NCBI GenBank assembly: GCA_934746015.1
Contig: CAKVEW010000021.1
Location: forward strand, 1 to 55,511
Origin: an uncultured Clostridium sp.
GTDB lineage: Bacteria > Bacillota > Clostridia > Clostridiales > Clostridiaceae
Reading direction: 5' to 3'
Length of the DNA: 55,511 nt
Of the stretch, positions 17,195-26,258 are shown one piece after another. The notes under the pieces were generated by a model, which was not told the DNA's origin, made no database searches, and worked only from the letters and a program-made list of their open reading frames with translations. Position 1 is the first letter of the stretch; every line of letters starts with the position of its first letter. The position numbers were made by a program, and so were the translations under genes.

Positions 17195-18565
17195 ATGCAG
17201 ATTACATATTTAAAAAGTATAATTGAAGATAAAAAATTCTTGAAAAAGACTATTGCAATCAGTATTCCTATTGCTATGCAAGCACTTTTAAATACAACAT
17301 TAAATCTTGTGGATACAATGATGATAGGAACACTAGGGCAAAGTACTATAGCTGCAGTGGGACTTGCTAATAAAGTGTTTTTTGTCTTTACATTATTATT
17401 ATTTGGAATAGTTAGTGGCTCATCAATATTAACAGCACAATATTGGGGGAAAAGGGATATAAAAAACATTAGAAGAGTTCTAGGAATTTCTCTTATTATA
17501 GGACTTGCTGGGGCAATTCTTTTCATGTTAGCTGGACTTTTTATACCAAGTATTGTTATGAGAATATTTACTCCAAGTGAAGGAACTATAGCTATTGGAG
17601 CCTCTTATTTAAAAATAGTAGCATTAAGCTATCCATTAACAGCTATTACTAATTGTTATATTTCATTATTAAGAGCAACTAATAAAGTAAAGGCACCAGT
17701 TTTTATTAGTGTAATTTCAATTTTAGTTAATGTTGTTTTAAATTATACTTTTATATATGGAAACTTTGGTGCACCAAGGCTAGGAGTACAAGGCGCGGCA
17801 ATTGCTACAGTAATTGCAAGGGTGGTTGAGTGTACATCTATTTTAGCTGTAGTATATATAAGTAAAGGGCCTGCTGCAGCCAAAATAAAAGAATTAGTTA
17901 ATTTTAATAAAGATTTTATAAAAAAATATTTTGTAACTGTATCACCTGTTATAGCAAATGAATTTATGTGGGGACTTGGGGTTACAATGTATTCATTAGT
18001 ATATGGAAGAATGGGAGATGTGGCAGTAGCATCAATTACAATAACTCAGAATGTTGAACAAATTTGTGTGGTTTTATTCCAAGGTCTTAGCTCAGCAACG
18101 GCAGTTATATTAGGAAATGAGCTAGGGGCAAATAAGTTAAAGGATGCTGAAAGACATGCAAAAAGTTTTTTTGTGCTGCAATTAATTCTTACAGTTGTTA
18201 TGGGAATTGTTTGTATTATAATTAGAAAACCATTAATAAATCTATTTTCAGTTCAGCCAAATGTAGCTGAGGATATTACAAAGTGTTTAACTGTTTTTGT
18301 ATGCTATTTACCATTTAGAATGTTTAATTTAGTTAATATAGTAGGAGTTTTAAGAAGTGGTGGAGATACAAAAGCCTCTCTTCTATTAGATATAACAGGA
18401 GTTTGGTGTGTAGGAATCCCCTTTGCATTTTTAGGAGGAATAGTTCTTGGTTTACCAATTTATTATGTCTACGCTATGATAACTATTGAGGAAGTTTATA
18501 AATTTATTTTAGGATTTAAAAGATATAAGCAAAAAAAATGGCTTAATAATATAGTTGGAGCTTAA
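17195..18565 (+). CDS. MATE-family multidrug/toxin efflux transporter
   Basis: A 456-aa protein with twelve predicted helices in two homologous halves, the MATE layout. AISIPIAMQALLNTTLNLVDTMMIGTLGQ and ANKVFFVFTLLLFGIVSGSSILTAQYWGKRD are family hallmarks of the first half. ITQNVEQICVVLFQGLSSATAVILGNELGAN is the matching part of the second. It exports cationic compounds using a sodium or proton gradient; substrates are unknown. An in-frame TTG at 17183 contains the GGAGG, so the ATG at 17195 is the likely start. It is a single gene with no local regulator. Confidence 0.9.
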   Translation: MQITYLKSIIEDKKFLKKTIAISIPIAMQALLNTTLNLVDTMMIGTLGQSTIAAVGLANKVFFVFTLLLFGIVSGSSILTAQYWGKRDIKNIRRVLGISLIIGLAGAILFMLAGLFIPSIVMRIFTPSEGTIAIGASYLKIVALSYPLTAITNCYISLLRATNKVKAPVFISVISILVNVVLNYTFIYGNFGAPRLGVQGAAIATVIARVVECTSILAVVYISKGPAAAKIKELVNFNKDFIKKYFVTVSPVIANEFMWGLGVTMYSLVYGRMGDVAVASITITQNVEQICVVLFQGLSSATAVILGNELGANKLKDAERHAKSFFVLQLILTVVMGIVCIIIRKPLINLFSVQPNVAEDITKCLTVFVCYLPFRMFNLVNIVGVLRSGGDTKASLLLDITGVWCVGIPFAFLGGIVLGLPIYYVYAMITIEEVYKFILGFKRYKQKKWLNNIVGA

Positions 18566-18594
18566 ATAGGTATAAAAATACAAATAATTTTGTG

Positions 18595-18623
18595 TTGAAA
18601 TAAAATAATTGTTTGTGTATAAT
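18595..18623 (+). promoter_or_regulatory. Sigma-A promoter of the purine-permease transcript
   Basis: TTGAAA (18595-18600) and a perfect TATAAT (18618-18623) are separated by 17 nt, placed just upstream of the riboswitch aptamer. Confidence 0.8.
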
Positions 18624-18639
18624 AGCAATAAGAATTAAA

Positions 18640-18712
18640 GAACTCGTATATCATCGGTAATATGGTCCGAAAGTTTCTACCTGCTAACCGTAAATTTGCA
18701 GACTACGAGGTA
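18640..18712 (+). promoter_or_regulatory. Purine riboswitch aptamer, guanine class
   Basis: A three-way junction with the P1 core CTCGTA/TACGAG, P2 loop AATATGG, the invariant J2/3 GTTTCTACC and P3 loop CCGTAAA. The base that pairs with the ligand is C (GACTACGAG in J3/1), which marks the guanine/hypoxanthine class; adenine aptamers have T there. The 3' strand of P1 (CGAGGT, 18706-18711) can pair with ACCTCG (18780-18785) in the terminator below. Confidence 0.92.
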
Positions 18713-18775
18713 CTATGTTTTGAATTAAAGGTAAGTTATTTATATAAATAATTATTTTACTTCTGTTTTTAAGAC

Positions 18776-18802
18776 AAGCACCTCGGGATCGAGGTGCTTT
18801 TT
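18776..18802 (+). terminator. Riboswitch-controlled terminator
   Basis: A 10-bp stem (18776-18785 with 18790-18799), GGAT loop and T-run. Its 5' arm is complementary to the 3' arm of aptamer P1, so ligand binding frees the terminator and switches the permease gene off. Confidence 0.85.
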
Positions 18803-18827
18803 AATTTAAACAAAGGAGGAAGAAATA

Positions 18828-20138
18828 ATGGAAAACTTACAAAAAAATGATGGAATCGAATTAAATTATAAAGTTGATGACAATCCATCAATAGCAGAAA
18901 AAATATTATTTGGAATTCAGCATATATTTGCAGCATTTGGTGGGATAATAGTAGTTCCACTAGTTATATCTAGCGCCTTAGGCTTTGATGCTAAAACATC
19001 AACAGCATTAATAAGTGCATCTATACTTGCAGCAGGAATAGCAACTATTATACAAGCTAAGGGGGTAGGACCAATTGGAGCTAAGGTAGCTTGTATAATG
19101 GGAACTGATTTTACCTTTGTGTCACCTTCAATTACAGTTGGTTCAGTTTTAGGCTTACCTGGAATAATTGGAGCAACAATATTAGGATCAATTTTTGAAG
19201 TTGTACTTAGTTATTTTATAAGACCACTAATGAAGTTATTTCCACCAATAGTTACAGGAACAGTTGTATGCTTAATAGGACTAACTTTATTGCCAGTTTC
19301 AATAGACTGGGCAGCAGGAGGAAGTGGAGCTTCTGATTATGGCAGTTTAAAAAATATATCTATTTCAATGGTAGTGTTATTTGGGACTTTGTTATTGAAT
19401 CGTTATGGAAAAGGAATGCTTAGTAGTGCATCTATTCTTATAGGAATGGTAATAGGATATATTGTATGTATACCACTTGGATTAGTAGATTTTACAGCAG
19501 TTAAAGAAGCCAGTTGGGTATCAATTCCTAAAATATTTGAGTATGGTGTTACTTTTAATCTTAAAGCACTTATTGCATTTATACCAGCATATTTTGTTAC
19601 AGCAATAGAAACTGTAGGCTGTTTAAAAGCAGTAGGAGAAGTATCAAATGTTGAAATGACTGAAAAGCGTATAGGGGCAGGAGTATTATCTGATGGAGTT
19701 GGAAGTATGATAGGAGGAATTGTTGGGACACTTCCAAATACAACTTTTAGTCAAAACGTTGGATTAATACCATTAACTAAAGTTGCAAGTCGTTATGTAG
19801 CAGTTATGGCTGGAGTTATACTAGTTTTATTAGGATTTTTACCAAAGATAGCAGCTATAGTTAATAGTATCCCTCAGCCAGTACTAGGGGGAGTTGGGAT
19901 AGTTATGTTCGGTACAGTTGCAGCTGCTGGAATAAAAACTTTAAGCAAAGTAAAAATAAATGAACGAAATCTTTTAATAATAGCTACATCTATTGGATTA
20001 GGTCTTGGAGTAACCTTTAGACCAGAATTTATTTCTCAATTACCAGAAGGACTAAAGATGATTTTTGCTTCAGGTATATCAACAGGAACAATTACTGCAT
20101 TATTATTAAACATAATATTAAAAGAAGAAACAGTATAA
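18828..20138 (+). CDS. NCS2-family purine permease (xanthine/guanine type)
   Basis: A 436-aa nucleobase:cation symporter-2 transporter with about 12-14 helices. It has QHIFAAFGGIIVVPLV at the first helix and the GTLPNTTFSQNVGLIPLT motif. The TFSQNVGL form is typical of xanthine/urate-type members, whereas uracil permeases have a TTYGENIG-like form. The guanine-class riboswitch and terminator in the leader show that it is shut off by guanine or hypoxanthine, in keeping with purine import. It resembles PbuX, but the exact nucleobase cannot be decided. Single-gene unit with its own promoter and terminator. Confidence 0.9.
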   Translation: MENLQKNDGIELNYKVDDNPSIAEKILFGIQHIFAAFGGIIVVPLVISSALGFDAKTSTALISASILAAGIATIIQAKGVGPIGAKVACIMGTDFTFVSPSITVGSVLGLPGIIGATILGSIFEVVLSYFIRPLMKLFPPIVTGTVVCLIGLTLLPVSIDWAAGGSGASDYGSLKNISISMVVLFGTLLLNRYGKGMLSSASILIGMVIGYIVCIPLGLVDFTAVKEASWVSIPKIFEYGVTFNLKALIAFIPAYFVTAIETVGCLKAVGEVSNVEMTEKRIGAGVLSDGVGSMIGGIVGTLPNTTFSQNVGLIPLTKVASRYVAVMAGVILVLLGFLPKIAAIVNSIPQPVLGGVGIVMFGTVAAAGIKTLSKVKINERNLLIIATSIGLGLGVTFRPEFISQLPEGLKMIFASGISTGTITALLLNIILKEETV

Positions 20139-20155
20139 TATAAAATAAATTTTTT

Positions 20156-20195
20156 AATAGCAACTTATATATTTATAAGTTGCTATTTTCTTTTG
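20156..20195 (+). terminator. Terminator after the purine permease
   Basis: A perfect 14-bp stem (20156-20169 with 20174-20187) with a 4-nt loop followed by a T-rich tract. Confidence 0.8.
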
Positions 20196-20300
20196 AAAGT
20201 TGAATAGTAGGGTATTATAAGAATAGGTAATAATATTATAATTACATTACATGTGAGAGGACTATTTATCTTGCGAGGATGGCAATTCAGGCTTTTTTCC

Positions 20301-20335
20301 AATAATAAAGATCGCTGCAAGCGACCTTTATTATT
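20301..20335. terminator. Hairpin overlapping the cotH stop codon
   Basis: Arms 20301-20316 and 20320-20335 form a 10-bp outer and 5-bp inner stem with one mismatch. The outer arms are A/T-rich, so on either strand the GC-rich inner stem is followed by TTTATTATT. It is most likely the minus-strand terminator of the CotH operon. Confidence 0.6.
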
Positions 20336-22415
20336 TAGCTTTAAATTTTTTTCTCTTAAATAAGGCTACAAAGATTATACTAATCAGTAAAAATGTAAAA
20401 TATCCACAGAATTTTAATATAATCCATTTTAAATTTTCTTTATTGATAGGTAAATTATTATTTTTATTAATCATATCTTCTGGATTTATATTATTATTTT
20501 CATTAGGTTTATTCATTTGAGTATTTTCATTATTAATATTAGGTTTTTGCATTTGACCTTTATTAGTATCATTATTTTCTAAACCAGCACTAGTAGTTGA
20601 ATCTACATTATTATCCATGTTTTTATTATTCATGCCTTGGCTACCTAAAGTAGTCAAATTAACTGTAGTTTCTATATTACCATAGCTAGTAGAAGGCTGA
20701 CTTCCGTCAAGTTGTGCAGATATACTTTTTGCTCTATCTATTCCAAAGTTTATTAATTCTGGAAGAGAAGCTGTATATTCTTCATAAGTATAAAAGGCAG
20801 TAGCATCATTTTTCACATAATCTGATATAAGTGAATTTACTTGTTTTATAGTATTTTCGTAGGTTCCATTATTAACATAATCAACTATTTCTTGAAGATA
20901 TTTATGATAAGTTTCTTTATACTTATCAACCTCTAATAATTTACCTATTAAGGGACTGTTTTCAAGAGTATCTGTAACTGGGCTATCTATTGGGAAATTA
21001 ATAGCTTTACTAGCAGTTCCTATATTAAAGGCACCAAAGGAAAGGTTATAGTCCCAAGGAATTATTTCAAATACACCATCTTTTTCATAAAGATAATAAT
21101 TATGTTTCATATTAGAAGCATAGCTATCTAAATTAACAAGGAAGGTATTTACTGCAAAATATCTAAGAATTTCATCTACATTAAGATATTCTTCTAAATT
21201 AGTTCCTTCATTTAGATTTTTTATCATCTCAATAACCTTATCTTCATCAGATTCAGTAGTTGTTTTAAATACATTATTATCAAATATATCAGAATAAGAT
21301 TCTTTATTATCATCAGTATAAACTAGGTTTCCACCATTAGTAGCCCCCATGCCTCCACCAATCATACCACCTCTGAAGCCCTTATCTTTAAGATCTTCAC
21401 TGACTTCAGTATTATTATTTTCTCCACCTTGAGAATTACCGATATTAGGAGGAACCATATTATCTCCAGCATTTTGAGGATTATCCATATTAGGAGGAGC
21501 CACATTTTCTCCACCTTGAGCATTACCCATATCAGGAGGAACTATATTATCTCCAGCATTTTGAGGATTATCCATATTAGGAGAAGCCACATTTTCTCCA
21601 CCTTGAGCATTGCCCATATTAGGAGGAACTATATTATTATCACCATTTTGAGGATTGTCCATATTAGGTGGAACCATATTATCTTCACCTTGGGCATTAT
21701 TAATATCAGGAGGAATCATATTTTCTCCATCATTCATATTAGCCTTCATATCTTCGTTATTTTTATCTTTGCCACCAATTTCATTTCCTTCAGGTTTATA
21801 TAAGTTTCCAGATAAAGAACCATAATTTCTTTCAATAAACTCTTCTTCAATGACTTCTACAGCAAAGTATAATCCCCATTCTTCACCATTTACTTTTATA
21901 TTTGTAAAGGCAAAGGCAGGAGTAGGAACCCCCATTTTTTCTAGCAAATCGTAGGAAAGATATTCCTTCATATAAGTTGCATCAGACATTACATTATTTA
22001 AGGCAATTTTACTTAATCCATCTAAAGTTTGTCCATCTACATATTCATCAAATTTTACTTTAAAGCTATATCTATCAGTAGTATCATCACTAGCAACCAT
22101 AGATAAACTTGAATTTCCTTTTGCCCTAATACCAACATTATTATATTTAGTTCCATTAACAGTAATATTTGCATATATATATTCTTCATTTATAGCATTT
22201 TCTAAAAGAGAATTCCAAGTATCTTCATTAACTTCTAAATCAATTTCTGTTACTTTTTCTTTATTAAAGACAGTATCAATATAAGTAAAATTACTAGAAG
22301 AACTTGTAGTCTTAGCAGTAATATTTTTAGAATTTACATAAAGTAAAGTAGTAAAAAGTAAAGCAATTGCTGTTAATGTGGCTATAATAGCATTTATATA
22401 TTTATTTGAAATCAT
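20331..22415 (-). CDS. CotH-family surface protein with internal Pro/Asn/Met-rich repeats
   Basis: A 694-aa protein of the CotH kinase-like family. An N-terminal membrane anchor (about 8-27) is followed by the CotH domain in two parts: EIDLEVNEDTWNSLLENA to EVIEEEFIERNYG, and a later part with IPWDYNLSFG. Between them residues 233-332 are seven 14-15-residue repeats of the type VPPNMGNAQGGEN. A C-terminal helix (WIILKFCGYFTFLLISIIFVALF) plus basic tail gives a second anchor. CotH proteins are atypical protein kinases; those of Bacillus spores phosphorylate coat proteins. Here it is the last gene of an operon with a polyphosphate polymerase and DUF4956 protein, suggesting a surface role not tied to spore coat. 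Confidence 0.8.
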   Translation of the reverse strand: MISNKYINAIIATLTAIALLFTTLLYVNSKNITAKTTSSSSNFTYIDTVFNKEKVTEIDLEVNEDTWNSLLENAINEEYIYANITVNGTKYNNVGIRAKGNSSLSMVASDDTTDRYSFKVKFDEYVDGQTLDGLSKIALNNVMSDATYMKEYLSYDLLEKMGVPTPAFAFTNIKVNGEEWGLYFAVEVIEEEFIERNYGSLSGNLYKPEGNEIGGKDKNNEDMKANMNDGENMIPPDINNAQGEDNMVPPNMDNPQNGDNNIVPPNMGNAQGGENVASPNMDNPQNAGDNIVPPDMGNAQGGENVAPPNMDNPQNAGDNMVPPNIGNSQGGENNNTEVSEDLKDKGFRGGMIGGGMGATNGGNLVYTDDNKESYSDIFDNNVFKTTTESDEDKVIEMIKNLNEGTNLEEYLNVDEILRYFAVNTFLVNLDSYASNMKHNYYLYEKDGVFEIIPWDYNLSFGAFNIGTASKAINFPIDSPVTDTLENSPLIGKLLEVDKYKETYHKYLQEIVDYVNNGTYENTIKQVNSLISDYVKNDATAFYTYEEYTASLPELINFGIDRAKSISAQLDGSQPSTSYGNIETTVNLTTLGSQGMNNKNMDNNVDSTTSAGLENNDTNKGQMQKPNINNENTQMNKPNENNNINPEDMINKNNNLPINKENLKWIILKFCGYFTFLLISIIFVALFKRKKFKAK
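21420..21719 (-). repeat. Tandem repeats inside the CotH gene
   Basis: Seven imperfect units of 14-15 codons alternate between two forms, (V)PPNMDNPQNAGDN and VPPNMGNAQGGEN, giving a double unit of about 87 bp. The DNA copies are close enough that unit number could change by slippage or recombination. Confidence 0.8.
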
Positions 22416-22435
22416 TTTTTACACCACCTTATGGG

Positions 22436-23110
22436 CTAATTCATATAGTCTCCATTATAGCTTACTAATACTACATTATTTATCCCTTCTAAATTATTGA
22501 TTTCATTTACAAACTTAGTTGACATTTCCTTTAATTTTATTTCAATAGTAATTTCTATGCCATTACTAGCAGATACAGTTTTAGATTTTATAACATGTTT
22601 CTTTACAGATTTATTAATATGATCCATTGCTAAGATTTCACTATTTTCATCATTACAATTTATTATTAATATGTAAGGATTATCTGAACTCTTTTTATTT
22701 ACAAATATAAGTAATATAATTCCTATAAACACAGAGCCAAATATAGCTAGAGGAATAAGACCAGCTCCAAGAACTATACCAATACTTATTGACCAAAAAA
22801 CAAAAGCTATGTCTAATGGTTCCTTAATTGCTGATCTAAATCTTACAATTGATAAAGCACCAACCATACCAAGTGATAATACAACATTTGATGTAACTGC
22901 TAGGATAATAAGGGTTGTTATTAAAGTCATAGCAATAAGTGATACACCAAAGTTTTCAGAGTACATAACACCTCTAAAAGTCTTTTTATAAACTAGGAAT
23001 ATAAATAGACCAATTACAAATGCAAGTCCAAGGGCTATAACCATATCAAGAATTGAGAATGAAGAAGCTTTTTCTAAAAAGCTAGATTTAAAAATATCAT
23101 TAAAAGTCAT
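22436..23110 (-). CDS. DUF4956 membrane protein
   Basis: A 224-aa protein with four hydrophobic helices in the first 135 residues and a soluble C-terminal domain. The segment VVLSLGMVGALSIVRFRSAIKEPLDIAFVFWSISIGIVLGAG is the DUF4956 hallmark and resembles the MgtC/SapB membrane core. The C-terminal part (ITIEIKLKEM...INNVVLVSYNGD) looks ACT-like, also as in MgtC. An in-frame upstream ATG at 23155 overlaps the previous gene; the ATG at 23110 with GGAGG 8 nt away is preferred. DUF4956 genes are commonly next to VTC-type polyphosphate polymerase genes, as here; the biochemical role is unknown. Confidence 0.8.
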   Translation of the reverse strand: MTFNDIFKSSFLEKASSFSILDMVIALGLAFVIGLFIFLVYKKTFRGVMYSENFGVSLIAMTLITTLIILAVTSNVVLSLGMVGALSIVRFRSAIKEPLDIAFVFWSISIGIVLGAGLIPLAIFGSVFIGIILLIFVNKKSSDNPYILIINCNDENSEILAMDHINKSVKKHVIKSKTVSASNGIEITIEIKLKEMSTKFVNEINNLEGINNVVLVSYNGDYMN

Positions 23111-23133
23111 TTTTGTTACCTCCAAAATATAAA

Positions 23134-23817
23134 TTATACTGTAAATAATCGACAAGCTGCATATTTGGATACAGCAGTTTGACTACGAATATTAGTTTGA
23201 ATAAGATCTCTTATTATGTCAGGAAGAAAATTATCATATTTAATTTCTAAAATTATTGGGTTTTCATTTATTAAACCTAAGGTTGGAAGATTAGCATCAA
23301 AGATATTTGTAGAGTATAGACCACCCTTAAGATTGCTATCGATTGTTATTCTTACATTTCCAGCGTTAAAAATATAAGCTTCCCTAGTATAATCAACTAT
23401 AGTCTTAGGTTTAAGACATTGATATTTTAACTTACAATAAAATTCTTTTAGGACATCATTAGTAGAGTCTCTTAAAAATTCAATATCTCCATTTAATATT
23501 TTTTCACATTCTTCCTTAGTTAATGGAGCAGAAGATTTATAACATAACCCATTAGCTTTACTTTTCTTTTCAAGCTTAATAAAGGAATGGTTATGATTAT
23601 AAAATCTAATTCTAAATTTTTCTCTATTATTAAATCCATTAATTTTTTCCATTAAAGCTTTATCAGAATAATTATCAAAATATAAGCTCCTTATATGATA
23701 AATACCATCATTTCCTGCGTTCCTATCTAATGTTGCAAAATGTTTAAGCCTATTTTTTATAGAAATATAGTCAGAGTAATTAATAAAAACTTTAATTTCA
23801 TGTCTTGGCTTTGTCAT
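23134..23817 (-). CDS. VTC-domain polyphosphate polymerase-like protein
   Basis: A 227-aa single-domain protein of the VTC tunnel fold, which in yeast Vtc4 makes inorganic polyphosphate from ATP. Basic and acidic tunnel motifs are visible in order: KPRHEIKVF, REKFRIRFYN, KLEKKSK, YTREAY, VRITIDSNL and PIILEIKYD. No SPX or membrane domain is fused; DUF4956 may supply the membrane part. An in-frame ATG at 23838 precedes the GGAGG, so the ATG at 23817 is the start. It is the first gene of the minus-strand operon and divergent from a two-component system, 153 bp apart. Confidence 0.82.
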   Translation of the reverse strand: MTKPRHEIKVFINYSDYISIKNRLKHFATLDRNAGNDGIYHIRSLYFDNYSDKALMEKINGFNNREKFRIRFYNHNHSFIKLEKKSKANGLCYKSSAPLTKEECEKILNGDIEFLRDSTNDVLKEFYCKLKYQCLKPKTIVDYTREAYIFNAGNVRITIDSNLKGGLYSTNIFDANLPTLGLINENPIILEIKYDNFLPDIIRDLIQTNIRSQTAVSKYAACRLFTV

Positions 23818-23970
23818 TAAATTTTCACCTCCTGTCAAAATAATACTATTATATAAACCTTAATTTAGTCTTAAATTTAATTTTATTTTAAGGTTTCTGT
23901 GGTAAAATTTTGTTATGTAATAATAAGAAAAGTGAAATAGCAAAAACACTTTAATTATGGAGGTAATAAT

Positions 23971-24642
23971 ATGAAACTACTTTTAATTGAAGATGAAATA
24001 GAATTATCAGAAGCTTTAGTTCAGATACTAACTAATAATAAATATACTGTAGATGCAGTTTATGATGGGGAAGATGGGCTAAATTATGCCCTAACAGATG
24101 TATATGATGTAATAGTATTAGATATAATGCTGCCTAAGTTAGATGGATTAAGTATATTAAAAAAATTAAGAAAAGAAGGGATTCTTACTCCAGTAATTAT
24201 GTTAACTGCAAAGACTCAAATAGAAGATAGGGTTCTAGGCTTAGATTTAGGAGCAGATGATTATTTATCAAAGCCTTTTGCAGCTGAAGAATTATTAGCA
24301 AGGCTTAGATCCATAACCAGAAGAAAAGGGAATGTAATAAATGAAAATATATTAACTTATGGTGATATAAGATTAAATATAAATACCTATGATTTAGATT
24401 CAAATGATGAAAGTATAAGATTAACTCTAAAGGAATTTGAAATAATTAAATATTTTATGGAAAGACCTAGATGTGTTGTTAGCAAGGATGATTTAATAAC
24501 TAAGCTTTGGGGATTTGATTCAGAAGTTGAGTATAACAACATAGAAGTTTATATTTCATTTATTAGAAAGAAATTATCTTATTTAAAATCTAAAGTAAAT
24601 ATAGTAACAATAAGAGGTGTGGGATATAGATTGGAGGACTAA
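23971..24642 (+). CDS. OmpR/PhoB-family response regulator
   Basis: A 223-aa regulator with a receiver domain (acidic E7/D8, phospho-acceptor D51 in VIVLDIMLPKLDG, KPFAAEELLAR) and a winged-helix domain (IRLTLKEFEIIKYFMERP...VVTIRGVGYRLED). It begins 153 bp from the divergent polyphosphate polymerase gene, with GGAGG before the ATG. The shared intergenic region is a natural place for it to bind and control both directions. It is followed after 2 bp by its kinase. Confidence 0.9.
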   Translation: MKLLLIEDEIELSEALVQILTNNKYTVDAVYDGEDGLNYALTDVYDVIVLDIMLPKLDGLSILKKLRKEGILTPVIMLTAKTQIEDRVLGLDLGADDYLSKPFAAEELLARLRSITRRKGNVINENILTYGDIRLNINTYDLDSNDESIRLTLKEFEIIKYFMERPRCVVSKDDLITKLWGFDSEVEYNNIEVYISFIRKKLSYLKSKVNIVTIRGVGYRLED

Positions 24643-24644
24643 TT

Positions 24645-25844
24645 TTGTTTGATAAATTAAAGAAAAAATTTATATTAATTAATATGTCTTTATTAACTAT
24701 GGTTTTTGTTTTGATTTTTGGAACAATCTACATATCAACTTCTATAAGTATGGAAAAGGATTTAGAACATGAATTAAAGAATACTATATCTAATCCTAGG
24801 AAGCCAGGACCAAATTCACCAATGATAAGTAGTAGTATAATTGTTGAATTGGATTCTGATAACAATATAGCAAAAGTTACGAGTTATATGGAAATTGATG
24901 AAGATATACTTCAAGAAGCCATTTATACAATAATTAAAAGTGAAAGTAATTCAGATAAAATAAAAATAGAAGGAAGTAGTTATGGATATTTAAAAGAATA
25001 CAATCCTAAAGGAATGAAAATAGTTCTTATGAGTAGAGAACCACAGATTAATGTATTAAATAATCTATTAAAAGTATTTATAGGAATTGGAAGTATAAGC
25101 CTTATTGTATTGTTATTTATAAGTATTTACCTAACTAATAGAACTATTAAGCCTATAAAAGAAAGTTTTGAAAAGCAAAAGCAATTTATAGCAAATGCTT
25201 CACATGAATTAAAGACACCACTAACTATTATTAGGACAAATACATCATTAGTTTTATCTAATGGGAGTGAAACAGTAGAAAGTCAAAGTAAATGGCTTAA
25301 TTATATTAACAATCAAATAGAAAGAATGTCTAAATTAATAGATGAAATGCTATCATTAGCGAAGCTAGATACAGGTAAGGAATTAGAAGAATTCGTAGAC
25401 TTTGATATTAGTAAATTAATTAATAATGTATTGCTTACTTTTGAAGCAGTATTGTTTGAAAATAATATTGAACTATCATCTAATATAGAAGAAGATGTGA
25501 TCTTAAAAGGAGATAAAGAAAATATAAAGAAAGTATTTATAATATTGCTAGATAATGCAATAAAATATACTAATAAGAGTGGAAAAATAGATGTAGAATT
25601 AAGGCAAGATAAAAATAAAGTAAAGCTTAAAGTGAGAAATACTGGAGAAGGCATAAAAAAAGAAGATTTAGACAAAATATTTGAAAGATTTTATAGAGTA
25701 GATACATCAAGAGCAAGAGAAACAGGAGGATATGGTTTAGGTTTATCTATAGCTAAATCAATAGTTGAAAGTCATAAAGGTAAAATATATGCTGAAAGTA
25801 ATATAGGAAAGGATACAACATTTATAATAGAATTTAATCTTTAA
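24645..25844 (+). CDS. Sensor histidine kinase
   Basis: A 399-aa kinase with two membrane helices (about 10-33 and 141-163) enclosing a sensor region of about 107 residues without a recognised domain. The HisKA motif NASHELKTPLTI holds H187, and the HATPase_c domain ends with GGYGLGLSIAKSIVESHKGKIYAES. The start is a TTG, placed 7 nt after GGAGG, with only 2 bp between the regulator stop and this codon. It forms a pair with the preceding regulator. Confidence 0.9.
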   Translation: MFDKLKKKFILINMSLLTMVFVLIFGTIYISTSISMEKDLEHELKNTISNPRKPGPNSPMISSSIIVELDSDNNIAKVTSYMEIDEDILQEAIYTIIKSESNSDKIKIEGSSYGYLKEYNPKGMKIVLMSREPQINVLNNLLKVFIGIGSISLIVLLFISIYLTNRTIKPIKESFEKQKQFIANASHELKTPLTIIRTNTSLVLSNGSETVESQSKWLNYINNQIERMSKLIDEMLSLAKLDTGKELEEFVDFDISKLINNVLLTFEAVLFENNIELSSNIEEDVILKGDKENIKKVFIILLDNAIKYTNKSGKIDVELRQDKNKVKLKVRNTGEGIKKEDLDKIFERFYRVDTSRARETGGYGLGLSIAKSIVESHKGKIYAESNIGKDTTFIIEFNL

Positions 25845-25975
25845 TATAACTTAGTAGTATGTAAATCAGATTAACTTTGGTTGAATTTATTATGGCAAAG
25901 AGTTAAAATTGTATTTATTAGAATATGTTTGGTATATTAAGTACCAACATATATATTAGATATTGGGAGTTTATT

Positions 25976-26191
25976 ATGAATGATAGAGATTATATAGAAA
26001 AAGAAACAAGAATACTTTACAAGTATATATTAGAAGATAATGAGAAGTTTGATAACAAAAAACAACTATATGCAAGAATATTTAATAATATAAAGTATAC
26101 ATCCAAATGTGATATAGGTGGACTTGAAACACTAGATTTATCAGTAAATGAAATAAAAGACATCATTAAAGATGTAATAGAAAGTTATTAA
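25976..26191 (+). CDS. Small hypothetical protein
   Basis: A 71-aa, highly charged and mainly helical protein starting MNDRDYIEKETRILYKYIL. GGGAG lies 6 nt before the chosen ATG; an upstream in-frame ATG at 25925 has no ribosome binding site. No membrane segment or known motif is visible. It lies 131 bp after the kinase and before a terminator. Confidence 0.5.
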   Translation: MNDRDYIEKETRILYKYILEDNEKFDNKKQLYARIFNNIKYTSKCDIGGLETLDLSVNEIKDIIKDVIESY

Positions 26192-26210
26192 AATAATATA
26201 CTTAATAGTT

Positions 26211-26256
26211 ATAACAAAGAAGAAACTAAGCAAATGCTTGGTTTCTTCTTTGTTAT
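26211..26256. terminator. Bidirectional terminator between converging genes
   Basis: A 21-bp stem with one G-T pair (26211-26231 with 26236-26256) and a 4-nt loop. It separates the small plus-strand gene from the converging EamA-type gene. Confidence 0.7.
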
Positions 26257-26258
26257 GG

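Noticed and set aside
18640..18712. Adenine-class or 2'-deoxyguanosine riboswitch
   Set aside because: The discriminating base is C, not T, and the J2/3 segment is the standard guanine form.
21429..21803. Open frame on the plus strand opposite the CotH repeats
   Set aside because: It is an Ile/Arg-rich mirror of the repeat coding on the minus strand, with no ribosome binding site.
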